From: an uncultured Desulfobacter sp.
Lineage (GTDB): Bacteria; Desulfobacterota; Desulfobacteria; Desulfobacterales; Desulfobacteraceae
Length of the DNA: 64,000 nucleotides
Direction of reading: 5' to 3'
Assembly: GCF_963666675.1 (NCBI RefSeq)
Contig: NZ_OY762929.1
Location: 6,418,018 to 6,482,017, forward strand
Shown: piece after piece, positions 1-7,318 of the stretch
How the letters are laid out: each line of letters begins with the position of its first letter
How positions within the stretch are numbered: position 1 is the first letter of the stretch
The notes under the pieces: generated by a model
Databases searched by the model: none
What the model was told of the DNA's origin: nothing
Seen by the model: only the letters and a program-made list of their open reading frames with translations
Translations under genes and position numbers: made by a program

Positions 1-1
1 C

Positions 2-1465
2 GAAGCCGCATTTAAGGATGTGGCCCATTTATACCGGGCTGAACATCTGGCGCAGGTGAAGGCTGTTATTGATGACCCTGAAAGTTCTGACAATGACCGT
101 TATGTAGCCCTGGAGCTTTTAAAAAACGCCGTAATTTCTGCTGAGAAAGTCTATCCCATGTGCCAGGACACCGGCACCGCCATCATTATGGGCAAAAAGG
201 GCCAGCAGGTCTGGACCTGGTCCGAAGATGAGCGCGAATTGTCCAAAGGCGCCTTTGACGCCTATACAAAAAACAATCTGCGTTATTCCCAGAATGCGCC
301 GCTCACCATGTACGACGAAGTGAATACCAAAAATAATATGCCTGCCCAGGTGGAGATCGCTGCGGTCCAGGGCGATGAATATAACTTCCTGTTCATGGCA
401 AAAGGCGGCGGTTCAGCCAATAAAACCGCTTTGTTTCAGATGACCAAGGCCGTGCTCAATACCGAAGAGGGCCTGATTGACTTCATGCTTAAAGAGATGA
501 AGCATCTGGGTACCGCAGCCTGTCCGCCTTATCACATCGCATTTGTCATCGGCGGCACCTCTGCCGAACTCAATCTTAAAGCCGTGAAACTGGCCTCTGC
601 CAAATATCTGGATACCCTGCCCACCAAGGGCAGTGAAACCGGCCATGCGTTCAGGGATATCGACCTTGAAGAAAAAGTACTGGCACGCTCCAGGGATCTG
701 GGACTTGGCGCTCAGTTCGGCGGTAAAAACTTTGCCCTGGATATCCGTGTTGTAAGACTTCCCCGCCACGGCGCATCCTGTCCCATCGGCATCGGCGTCT
801 CCTGTTCCGCCGACCGTCAGATCAAGGGTAAAATCAACCGTGACGGCATCTTTTTGGAACAGCTGGTTGAAAACCCGGCAGAATACCTGCCCGCCACCGA
901 ACCAGAAATGGCACCCGCCGTTGAGATTGACCTGAACCGGTCCATGGATGAAATCCGTGCCGAGCTGACCAAGTATCCGGTATCCACCCGTCTGTCTTTG
1001 ACCGGTAAAATCATCGTGGCCAGAGACATTGCCCATTCCAAGTTCATGGAACGGTATGAAAAGGGCGAAGGTCTGCCCGATTACATCAAAGATCACATCA
1101 TCTATTATGCAGGCCCGGCAAAGACCCCCGAAGGCGAAGCCTCCGGATCATTCGGCCCCACTACTGCCGGCCGTATGGACCCCTATGTACCGATCTTCCA
1201 GAAAGAGGGCGGCTCCATGGTGATGCTGGCCAAGGGTAACCGCTCCCAGGTCGTTACCGATGCCTGTAAAACCTACGGTGGTTTTTATTTAGGTTCACCT
1301 GGTGGTCCGGCCGCACGTCTTGGTAAAGATTTTATTAAAAATGTTGAGCTGGTTGAATATGAAGAACTGGGCATGGAAGCTGTGTGGATGATCACGGTTG
1401 AAAAATTCCCTGCGTTTATCATTGTTGATGATAAGGGCAATGACTTTTTTGAAGGCCTGGTATAA
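2..1465 (+). CDS. fumA: Fumarate hydratase class I (Fe-S), 5'-truncated by window edge
   Basis: Catalyses reversible hydration of fumarate to malate in the TCA cycle, using a [4Fe-4S] cluster. The reading frame is open from base 2, so the true start lies outside the window; 487 residues are visible, against about 540-550 for two-domain class I fumarases. The N-terminal catalytic domain shows the conserved MCQDTGTA segment and a second cysteine in TAACPPYHI, typical cluster ligands. The C-terminal domain carries GPTTAGRMDPYVP and AKGNRS, classic for the family. The GTG at 20 is in frame but is probably just an internal valine codon. A long hairpin follows the stop. Family assignment is secure; whether it works in the oxidative or reductive direction cannot be told. 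Confidence 0.95.
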   Translation, partial: EAAFKDVAHLYRAEHLAQVKAVIDDPESSDNDRYVALELLKNAVISAEKVYPMCQDTGTAIIMGKKGQQVWTWSEDERELSKGAFDAYTKNNLRYSQNAPLTMYDEVNTKNNMPAQVEIAAVQGDEYNFLFMAKGGGSANKTALFQMTKAVLNTEEGLIDFMLKEMKHLGTAACPPYHIAFVIGGTSAELNLKAVKLASAKYLDTLPTKGSETGHAFRDIDLEEKVLARSRDLGLGAQFGGKNFALDIRVVRLPRHGASCPIGIGVSCSADRQIKGKINRDGIFLEQLVENPAEYLPATEPEMAPAVEIDLNRSMDEIRAELTKYPVSTRLSLTGKIIVARDIAHSKFMERYEKGEGLPDYIKDHIIYYAGPAKTPEGEASGSFGPTTAGRMDPYVPIFQKEGGSMVMLAKGNRSQVVTDACKTYGGFYLGSPGGPAARLGKDFIKNVELVEYEELGMEAVWMITVEKFPAFIIVDDKGNDFFEGLV

Positions 1466-1499
1466 GTCATAGTTTTATATTAAATTTGTTTTTAAAATC

Positions 1500-1552
1500 A
1501 AACAGGACAGACAGTGCTGCCGGATTTATGACGGTATCTGTCTGTCCTGTTT
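1500..1552 (+). terminator. Long perfect hairpin after the fumarase gene
   Basis: A perfect 15-bp inverted repeat (AAACAGGACAGACAG at 1500-1514, its complement at 1538-1552) encloses a 23-nt segment that can itself pair (TGCCG with CGGTA). It lies 35 bases after the fumarase stop. There is no U-run after the stem, so it may be a processing or stabilising 3' structure rather than a canonical intrinsic terminator. Confidence 0.55.
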
Positions 1553-1561
1553 CCATCTGAA

Positions 1562-1592
1562 CCCCAACATTATGACTTCTGCAATGTTGGGG
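1562..1592 (+). promoter_or_regulatory. Leader hairpin just upstream of the next start codon
   Basis: CCCCAACAT (1562-1570) pairs perfectly with ATGTTGGGG (1584-1592) around a 13-nt loop. The hairpin ends six bases before the AAGGA ribosome-binding site (1598-1602) of the reductase gene at 1609. It may affect translation initiation or be the last part of a 5' UTR. No known riboswitch is recognised. Confidence 0.35.
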
Positions 1593-1608
1593 GGAACAAG
1601 GAATTTAT

Positions 1609-2130
1609 ATGCAAGTCATTTTGCTGATGGCCTCAACCGTGGACGGTAAGATTGCAAAGGATTCCAGCCAACTTGTGGACTGGACCGGCAAAGCCGATAA
1701 AAAATATTTTGTGGAATTGACCAAAAAGGCAGGGGTTATGATCATGGGATCAAAAAGTTATGATACACTTGGCTCCCCCTTGCCCGGTCGTCTGAATATT
1801 GTTATGACCCGGGATAAATCCAGGCAAAGTGATCAAGACAATCTGATATTTACGGATTTGTCCCCGGCTGAAATTCTTGATGATCTTGGGAACAAGGGGT
1901 ACACCAGCGCGGCCTTGATCGGCGGTGCCACCATCAACACCTTGTTTGCCCGGGACAACCTGATTACCCAGGTGCATTTGACCATGGTACCCCGGCTGTT
2001 TGGTTCAGGGTTGTCCTTATTTGCACCTCCCCTTGATCTTGATACGGCCCTTAAGCTTGAGTCTTATCAGGATATTGGAGAGGGGCACCTTTTACTCATT
2101 TATCATGTGGTGAACCATGAAGAACAATGA
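1609..2130 (+). CDS. RibD C-terminal/dihydrofolate-reductase-fold reductase
   Basis: A 173-aa protein of the RibD_C/DHFR-like superfamily, which holds NADPH-dependent pyrimidine or pterin reductases. Visible family features are the N-terminal strand followed by STVDGKIA, MGSKSYDTLG (NADPH-binding helix), PGRLNIVMTRD, and a glycine-rich LIGGATINTLF segment. It is the stand-alone reductase domain without the RibD deaminase domain, so the exact substrate is unknown. ATG at 1609 has AAGGA six bases upstream. The 3' end overlaps the next small gene by 14 bases, suggesting translational coupling. Confidence 0.8.
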   Translation: MQVILLMASTVDGKIAKDSSQLVDWTGKADKKYFVELTKKAGVMIMGSKSYDTLGSPLPGRLNIVMTRDKSRQSDQDNLIFTDLSPAEILDDLGNKGYTSAALIGGATINTLFARDNLITQVHLTMVPRLFGSGLSLFAPPLDLDTALKLESYQDIGEGHLLLIYHVVNHEEQ

Positions 2131-2257
2131 TGTTCCCGGGATAAAATCAGGCACCAAAAAAGAGAAGAAAAAAAATTTCATTATCCGCTATTTTGAGTGG
2201 ATCGCAAATGGAACCCAACGGGCCAACCAACAGGGTCGAGGCCCCTGCAAATACTGA
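2117..2257 (+). CDS. Small 46-aa basic protein with C-terminal cysteine (unknown)
   Basis: An ATG at 2117 opens a 46-codon frame ending at TGA 2255-2257. The product has a lysine-rich N-terminus (KKEKKK around residues 14-19), then a hydrophobic/aromatic stretch FIIRYFEWIANG, and ends GRGPCKY. Short proteins with an aromatic amphipathic helix and a terminal cysteine are common in Desulfobacterota, but I cannot name this family. The start overlaps the end of the reductase gene and the frame leads towards the cytochrome gene, consistent with an operon. No strong Shine-Dalgarno sequence is visible, so coupling is likely. It is below usual gene-calling length. Confidence 0.5.
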   Translation: MKNNDVPGIKSGTKKEKKKNFIIRYFEWIANGTQRANQQGRGPCKY

Positions 2258-2329
2258 GCTCCGAAAAAATGATCGGTCCGTGGGGCTGAATATTCTGACA
2301 CGTTTAAAAAAAAAAAGGATTGCGCTATC

Positions 2330-3697
2330 ATGAGTAAAACAAAAGTAAGGATTCAGTCTGCCGTCACCATCTGCGGACTGGTTTGCCTGTGTTTTGTATT
2401 GGTGTTGATTTTTCGCGGTGAGACCCCTTCGGTTAACACCGATTCTGAAGAACAGGCCTTTAATCTGGAACAATTCATTGACCCGGAAACCTGTGGCGGC
2501 TGCCATGATGAGATTATGTACCAGTGGCAGACCTCCATGCACCACCTTTCCCATCAGGATCCGGTGTATACCCGGGTGGCAAAATTTTATCTCCAGGGCC
2601 TGACCGAGGCCGGTCATATAGAGGAGGCCGAGTCATGCGTGAAGTGCCACACCCCTGTGGGCGTTGTCAGCGGTTTCCCCAAAAAAGTGTCCGATGAATT
2701 CGCAGACGTTCCGGAGATTGCGGCCCAGGGCATCCAATGCGATTATTGCCACGTGGCCGTAGACATCACCAAGATGTATAACAACGGACTGGTTCTCTCC
2801 CCCGGCCAGGGTGAGGATGATCCCGGTGTCAAGTATGGGCCTTTTGATGATACGGAACCTGAGTTTCATGATGCGGCATACTCAAAACTGCACACCGATT
2901 CAAAAGTTTGCGGTACCTGCCATGATGTGAAGCATGTGGCCTTCGGCACCGACCTTGAAACCACATACACGGAATGGGAAAACGGCCCGTACAACAGCCC
3001 GGATCCGGAAAAGCATATCTCCTGTCAGGGGTGCCATATGTACCAGCGGCCGGGCGTACCTGCCACAGCGTCCACCCCCCGGCCCGAAAATCCGGGCAGT
3101 GCAACCCAGGACGCCAAACAGCGGCCTCACATCTTTACCCACTATTTTGTGGGTGCCAATTCCGGTCTGCCCGGGATGTTTTCCGACAAAGAGAAATCCA
3201 ACATGGCTGTGGAACGCTTAAAACATGCAGCTGAAATCTTTCTGGAGATGGAGGCTGATCAGCGTGTTCGGGTGGTTGTTGCCAATACGGGCGCCGGACA
3301 CAGCCTGCCCACAGGCTTGACGGATATGCGCCAGATGTGGCTTGAAGTCACCTTGGTGGACAGTGAAGGCAATATCGTATACAAGACCGGTGTTCCCGAT
3401 GAAAATCATGAACTGCCCGAAGATACGGTGATATTTAACACCGTTTTTGGGGACGGCAACGGCAATCCTGTCATCAACATTGCAAAAGCCAAGGAAATTT
3501 TGTCCGACACCCGGATCCCCGTGGGCGAAAGTGCGTCCCATCTGTTTGAATTAAATCCGGCCCCCCAAAGTGGATGCAAACTGACCGCGCGCCTGCTGTA
3601 CCGCTCCATGCCCCAGAAAATTCTCAATCAATTGCCTGGCGAGCCCTTAGGGCCTCTGCCGGTGGTGGAGATGGCTGCGGTATACAAAATATTTTAA
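2330..3697 (+). CDS. Membrane-anchored pentahaem c-type cytochrome
   Basis: A 455-aa exported multihaem cytochrome. Residues 11-29 form a hydrophobic signal peptide or anchor. Five CxxCH haem-binding motifs start at about C55 (CGGCH), C103 (CVKCH), C137 (CDYCH), C194 (CGTCH) and C232 (CQGCH). The spacing and the HSLPTGL segment after the haem domain recall the cytochrome c554-like group found in sulfate and metal reducers. The C-terminal 200 residues contain no haem motif and look like a beta-rich domain. It probably transfers electrons in the periplasm; the partner is unknown. Start ATG 2330 follows AAAAGGA at 10-nt spacing. Confidence 0.88.
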   Translation: MSKTKVRIQSAVTICGLVCLCFVLVLIFRGETPSVNTDSEEQAFNLEQFIDPETCGGCHDEIMYQWQTSMHHLSHQDPVYTRVAKFYLQGLTEAGHIEEAESCVKCHTPVGVVSGFPKKVSDEFADVPEIAAQGIQCDYCHVAVDITKMYNNGLVLSPGQGEDDPGVKYGPFDDTEPEFHDAAYSKLHTDSKVCGTCHDVKHVAFGTDLETTYTEWENGPYNSPDPEKHISCQGCHMYQRPGVPATASTPRPENPGSATQDAKQRPHIFTHYFVGANSGLPGMFSDKEKSNMAVERLKHAAEIFLEMEADQRVRVVVANTGAGHSLPTGLTDMRQMWLEVTLVDSEGNIVYKTGVPDENHELPEDTVIFNTVFGDGNGNPVINIAKAKEILSDTRIPVGESASHLFELNPAPQSGCKLTARLLYRSMPQKILNQLPGEPLGPLPVVEMAAVYKIF

Positions 3698-3708
3698 TGG
3701 TTTAAAAT

Positions 3709-3730
3709 GACGGCAGCCCTTGCTGCCGTC
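3709..3730. terminator. Nine-bp perfect hairpin between cytochrome and mntP
   Basis: GACGGCAGC (3709-3717) and GCTGCCGTC (3722-3730) pair around a CCTT loop, 12 bases after the cytochrome stop. No T-run follows on the plus strand. The hairpin covers a possible TTG start at 3720, so the downstream gene more probably starts at ATG 3750. Confidence 0.5.
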
Positions 3731-3749
3731 AACGGATAATAAAAACACA

Positions 3750-4316
3750 ATGCATTTGTTCGATATTGTTGTCATCTCCATCGGACTGGCCATGGATGCC
3801 TCGGCCGTATCCATGGCCGCTGCGGCCTGCGGGTATGCACAAGACCTGCGGGCCGTGTTTCGTCTGGCGTTTCACTTTGGTCTGTTTCAGTTCATGATGC
3901 CGGTGGTCGGATGGTTTCTGGGTACCGGATTTGTCGCATATGTCCGGGCCGTGGACCACTGGATCGCCTTTGGGCTCCTGGCCTTTGTGGGCGGGCGCAT
4001 GGTCCGGGAAGGCTTATCCCACACCGAAGAGTGCCTTCACAGGGATCCATCCAGGGGTCTGACCATGGTCATGCTCAGTGTCGCCACAAGCATTGATGCC
4101 CTGGCCATCGGCCTGGGACTGGCCGTGATGGATGTCAATATCTGGTACCCCTCCGCCCTCATCGGCATTATCACCTGCGCCATGTCCGTGGCCGCCATTT
4201 ACATCGGCAAACGGGTGGGCTCGACCTTCGGCAGTAAAATGGAGGTTGTTGGCGGCGTTATATTGATTGGCCTTGGCTTGAAAATACTTATTCCTGAACT
4301 CTTTTTTAATGTTTGA
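3750..4316 (+). CDS. mntP: Putative manganese efflux pump MntP
   Basis: A 188-aa polytopic inner-membrane protein of the MntP (formerly UPF0059) family, which exports Mn2+. Six hydrophobic helices are arranged as two similar halves. Each half carries the conserved acidic signature: GLAMDASAVS near the N-terminus and TSIDALAIGLG in the second half. The final segment GGVILIGLGLKILI is also typical. An in-frame TTG at 3720 lies inside a hairpin, so ATG 3750 is preferred, giving normal family length. The stop overlaps the start of the methyltransferase gene by 8 bases. Confidence 0.9.
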   Translation: MHLFDIVVISIGLAMDASAVSMAAAACGYAQDLRAVFRLAFHFGLFQFMMPVVGWFLGTGFVAYVRAVDHWIAFGLLAFVGGRMVREGLSHTEECLHRDPSRGLTMVMLSVATSIDALAIGLGLAVMDVNIWYPSALIGIITCAMSVAAIYIGKRVGSTFGSKMEVVGGVILIGLGLKILIPELFFNV

Positions 4317-5487
4317 TTGTAAATCTATGAAAACCATTCACACCCACCATATCGGCACCGCCGAAAAAATGAAAAAATTGGCTGACCGAAGTGTCAATCT
4401 TGTGGTGACATCACCGCCATATCCCATGATTGACATGTGGGATGACATCTTTAGCAGCCAGGATCCCAAAATCGCTAAAGCCCTTAAGAAATCGGACGGC
4501 CCTCTCGCCTTTGAACTCATGCACCAGGTATTGGATAAGGTTTGGGAAGAGGTTTCCAGGGTGCTTTCCCCCGGCGGGTTTGCCTGTATCAATATCGGTG
4601 ACGCAACACGCACCATCAACGACCATTTTGCCCTGTATCCCAACCACGCCAGGATTTTAACGGCAACCCAGGCATTGGGCTTTACGGCGCTTCCCTGCAT
4701 ATTATGGCGCAAGCAGACCAATGCGCCCAACAAATTCATGGGATCGGGTATGCTGCCGGCCGGGGCCTATGTCACCCTGGAACATGAATATATTCTGATC
4801 TTGAGAAAAGGGGGGAAACGCGAATTTACATCTGCCGAATCCAAGGAGAACCGGCGGCAGAGCGCCTTGTTCTGGGAGGAGCGCAACCAATGGTTTTCAG
4901 ACGTCTGGATGGATCTTAAAGGCACCCGCCAGGCCATGGGAAAGAAAAAGAACCGTGACCGCAGCGGCGCCTTCCCCTTTGAACTGGCCTACCGCCTGAT
5001 CAATATGTATTCGGTGAAAGAGGATCTTGTGCTGGACCCGTTTATGGGGACCGGCACCACAACGCTTGCCGCCATGGCAGCAGGACGCAACAGTGCAGGA
5101 TATGAAATAGACCCAACGCTTCTGGAGAATTTTTACGATAAGTGCCGTGAATCCCTTGGCCCGTTTTCATCAGCCATCCAGCACCGCATAGACCTTCATA
5201 CCCAATTTGTCCAAGATCGTCTGGCCGCCGGAAAACCCATCAAGTACGAAAATGCCCATTATGGCTTCCCCGTGATAACCCGCCAGGAAAAAGAACTTGG
5301 TTTCAATATTCCTCTATCTGTTGAACAACAGGCTGATAAAAGTGTGGTTGTCAATTACGACATCCCGTTCCGGGAAACCATAAGTGCCGTTGGTGTCTCG
5401 CAAAGCACCGCAAGTGAGCATCGGTCATCCGGAAAAAAATCAAAAGCTGACGGGCTTTTATTTCCGAATTTTGATTCCGGTTCCTGA
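4309..5487 (+). CDS. Site-specific DNA methyltransferase (SPPY type, beta-class order)
   Basis: A 392-aa S-adenosylmethionine-dependent amino-methyltransferase. The catalytic motif TSPPYP is at residues 34-39, and the AdoMet-binding motif LDPFMGTGTT at about 242-251. Catalytic motif first, SAM motif second is the beta-class order (N4-cytosine or N6-adenine MTases). SPPY favours N4-cytosine but does not prove it. About 120 residues follow the SAM motif, an unusual C-terminal extension with low-complexity ends. No restriction gene adjoins it, so it is probably solitary. ATG 4309 overlaps mntP; ATG 4327 is an alternative start, and neither has a clear Shine-Dalgarno. Confidence 0.85.
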   Translation: MFDCKSMKTIHTHHIGTAEKMKKLADRSVNLVVTSPPYPMIDMWDDIFSSQDPKIAKALKKSDGPLAFELMHQVLDKVWEEVSRVLSPGGFACINIGDATRTINDHFALYPNHARILTATQALGFTALPCILWRKQTNAPNKFMGSGMLPAGAYVTLEHEYILILRKGGKREFTSAESKENRRQSALFWEERNQWFSDVWMDLKGTRQAMGKKKNRDRSGAFPFELAYRLINMYSVKEDLVLDPFMGTGTTTLAAMAAGRNSAGYEIDPTLLENFYDKCRESLGPFSSAIQHRIDLHTQFVQDRLAAGKPIKYENAHYGFPVITRQEKELGFNIPLSVEQQADKSVVVNYDIPFRETISAVGVSQSTASEHRSSGKKSKADGLLFPNFDSGS

Positions 5488-5866
5488 AAATTTTGGGGGC
5501 TTGGAAGTGACTATGTGCATCCGAGTTACGTTTTCAGATGCGAGGCGAAACATCCGTGCTGCCAGGAAACCACAAAACATCAAAATTCAGAGATTGCCTG
5601 ATAGACATTTATGGTGGGTGATGATACGAAAACGATCAGGGATCATCTGTATTTGATCTTATTTTTGTTCGGGAATAAAGGTGGCGGGGGCGCTTGAATA
5701 ATTCTGATTTTCAAGCAGCCGGGTTATGTTGCGTTGGAAAATGAAACCGGAAATATAAATCATAAAAATGAATAGACAGAATCTGCCTATCACCATATTG
5801 GCCCATTCTGCCTATTTCACTGTTATACATTTAAATCAATTTTAACATTTGAAGCGAGGAAGACTT
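5488..5866. other. Gene-poor intergenic stretch
   Basis: No convincing coding sequence was found. Visible are a GCTTGAA/TTCAAGC hairpin near 5690-5716 and a short direct repeat (ATTCTGCCTAT-like, twice around 5775-5817). The stretch marks the change from GC-richer core genes to the AT-rich accessory region. Confidence 0.5.
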
Positions 5867-6199
5867 GTGGATATTGTTATAGGTCCTTTAATAACGCTCT
5901 TAATTTCAAGCATAGCCTTTCTTATCGTGAGCGTAAAACTATTCACAAAAAAAATTAAATATAAGAGGATTTTTGGAGCCATACTTGGCATTACTGGTTA
6001 TATTGTTGTACTAATCATTCAAATAATTTTTTGGTTAGTCATATTAGGTTATGCACTACTTTTTTTTAAAAAGGTGAATGGAGCAAGTGGTATCCCATTA
6101 GCGTTCGTTCTTTTTTTAGCTCCACCAGGTTTAGTTGTTGGTTGGTTATTGTTCTATTTTGGATATATTCTTGGCAATCCAAAAAAAATAAAGCGATAA
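5867..6199 (+). CDS. Small hydrophobic membrane protein (unknown)
   Basis: A 110-aa protein, almost entirely membrane-embedded, with roughly three hydrophobic segments (residues about 2-22, 36-64 and 78-100) separated by lysine-rich loops (FTKKIKYKR). It ends in a basic tail, GNPKKIKR. GTG 5867 is preferred because GCGAGGA sits six bases upstream; the in-frame TTG at 5849 lacks a site. Base composition is much more AT-rich than in core genes of this window, suggesting transfer. An attC-like folded repeat follows, so it may be an integron cassette gene. Function not recognised. Confidence 0.6.
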   Translation: MDIVIGPLITLLISSIAFLIVSVKLFTKKIKYKRIFGAILGITGYIVVLIIQIIFWLVILGYALLFFKKVNGASGIPLAFVLFLAPPGLVVGWLLFYFGYILGNPKKIKR

Positions 6200-6266
6200 A
6201 GCTATAGGATAGGTTTATAAAACTCAAACCGATTAACTTCATCATTTTCTATTAAGGTCAACCAAT

Positions 6267-6392
6267 GTATAACCAGTCGTTCCAGGGGACCACGGGGGGC
6301 GGCTTTTTATTAAAAGATCGGGAACTATGAAAAATTGAAATTCAATCTAAGTTCGGGGTAACCCCCGTGGTCCCTGAACTCCACCGTTGAAC
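6267..6392 (+). repeat. attC-like folded recombination site 1 (candidate)
   Basis: A 126-bp imperfect palindrome. The outer boxes are GTATAAC (6267-6273, one deviation from RYYYAAC) and GTTGAAC (6386-6392, matching GTTRRRY). Next inside is a perfect 13-bp arm, GGGACCACGGGGG (6286-6298) with its complement at 6362-6374. The centre holds a further dyad (ATTGAA-A-TTCAAT, nested in GAACT/AGTTC). Size and architecture resemble long VCR-type integron attC sites. No integrase gene is in the window. Confidence 0.5.
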
Positions 6393-6422
6393 CGCCTGTA
6401 ATTTAAAAAACAGTAAACTATA

Positions 6423-6481
6423 ATCCAACGGCCGTGGCGTTTTTTACAGCGGGACTATCGATAAAACGCTTCTGGTTGGTT
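6423..6481 (+). repeat. attC-like folded recombination site 2 (59 bp, candidate)
   Basis: ATCCAAC (6423-6429) is an exact RYYYAAC box and GTTGGTT (6475-6481) its near-complement. Inner boxes GCGTTTT (6437-6443) and AAAACGC (6463-6469) are perfectly complementary. The box-to-box spacers are 7 and 5 nt, the asymmetry expected from extrahelical bases in attC. The total of 59 bp equals the classical 59-base element. It lies 31 bases upstream of the next small gene. Confidence 0.45.
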
Positions 6482-6512
6482 CCAAAATGAAACGCTGGAA
6501 GTATAAAAACTT

Positions 6513-6842
6513 ATGAGAACGATACCAGAAAAAGACTGGAAGTACCTGAGCAAAATAAAGCAGGATATGCTGAACACACTCTGTTTACGCATTCACAAAG
6601 AGGCAAAAAGAATTATTGATTCTCCAAACGTTGAAGAAATCAAAAAATACCATAAGCTATTCAAGCATATTCAAAGTTCAGATGAGATTATAAGCAGATG
6701 TTTCGATGGTTGGAAACGATCAGATATTGCCTTGAAAATTTCTCAACTGTTGGCAGAAAATTTGTTGATAGATGAACAGATTCAACCTTTATCTGATGAA
6801 ACCAAGGGACTGATCGAATTTTATAGATCCTTAAACAAATGA
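6513..6842 (+). CDS. Hypothetical small helical protein (accessory)
   Basis: A 109-aa soluble, largely alpha-helical protein, rich in Lys, Ile and Glu. There is no signal peptide and no recognisable catalytic motif. Its N-terminal half (KIKQDMLNTLCLRIHKEAKRI) could form an amphipathic helix or short coiled coil. It is followed after 18 bases by another small gene on the same strand, and both are AT-rich. The position between attC-like structures and a mobile element suggests cassette-type accessory content. Small gene pairs of this kind are sometimes toxin/immunity or antitoxin genes, but nothing in the sequence proves it. Confidence 0.6.
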   Translation: MRTIPEKDWKYLSKIKQDMLNTLCLRIHKEAKRIIDSPNVEEIKKYHKLFKHIQSSDEIISRCFDGWKRSDIALKISQLLAENLLIDEQIQPLSDETKGLIEFYRSLNK

Positions 6843-6860
6843 AGAGTCATTTCAAAAAAA

Positions 6861-7163
6861 ATGACAGCATTACAAATAAAAAGCCCGTGGACTATGGTTT
6901 GGTCAGAATATATTGATGAATTGATTTCATTTATTAAGGAGAATCTTCCTTCTGACCATAAATTACAATCATATGATTTATATCCAGGAATAAAAATAAA
7001 TGGAGAACCCGTATTTATTGTCGATGATGATACAACGGGAGAATATTTATTGATTGATTTCACAAGAACCATGAAAAGAATACCGTTTATAAAAGCGTTT
7101 GAAAATAGAGATGAAATTCAAAAAATAATAGAGCAGAATCATCAAAAAGAGTTTGAAAAATAA
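6861..7163 (+). CDS. Hypothetical small acidic protein (accessory)
   Basis: A 100-aa soluble protein of unknown function. An N-terminal segment with several tryptophans and tyrosines (SPWTMVWSEYIDEL) is followed by a strand-rich centre (IKINGEPVFIVDDDTTGEYLLID) and a charged helical tail (DEIQKIIEQNHQKEFEK). ATG 6861 has no obvious Shine-Dalgarno, but the gene sits 18 bases after the preceding one and may be translated from the same message. A strong hairpin resembling a third attC site follows. Composition fits horizontally acquired DNA. Confidence 0.6.
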   Translation: MTALQIKSPWTMVWSEYIDELISFIKENLPSDHKLQSYDLYPGIKINGEPVFIVDDDTTGEYLLIDFTRTMKRIPFIKAFENRDEIQKIIEQNHQKEFEK

Positions 7164-7165
7164 AA

Positions 7166-7229
7166 CCGAACAAAACGCTGGAGAGGGACCAGGCTTACAG
7201 AGCGGCCTTTTGTGAGTCCCTGGTGCAGG
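7166..7229 (+). repeat. attC-like hairpin 3 (incomplete candidate)
   Basis: AGGGAC (7184-7189) pairs with GTCCCT (7216-7221). Outside this, CTG (7178-7180) pairs with CAG (7226-7228). Inside it, AGGC (7191-7194) pairs with GCCT (7205-7208). The left flank CCGAAC-AAAACGCTGG resembles the R''-L'' end of attC, but the expected right-hand GTTRRRY box is missing. It may have been lost when the adjacent transposon-like repeats inserted. Confidence 0.35.
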
Positions 7230-7254
7230 AAAATTTATCTTTTTATCGGAGCTT

Positions 7255-7318
7255 TTGAAATCCGGGGACACCTTACTTATTTATTGTTGAAATCCGGGGA
7301 CACCTTACTTATTTATTG
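7255..7318 (+). repeat. Tandem 32-bp duplication of RAYT element end
   Basis: Two almost identical 32-bp units (7255-7286 and 7287-7318), each starting TTGAAATCCGGGGACACC, stand head to tail at the left end of mobile element copy A. Copy B at 13 kb has only one unit, so this is a local duplication or nested insertion remnant. Confidence 0.85.

Noticed and set aside
2255..2290. TGA after GPCKY read as selenocysteine (CxxU) in the 46-aa gene
   Set aside because: A GGU lies 17 nt downstream, but only two base pairs can form around it. There is no proper SECIS stem, and a stop follows four codons later.
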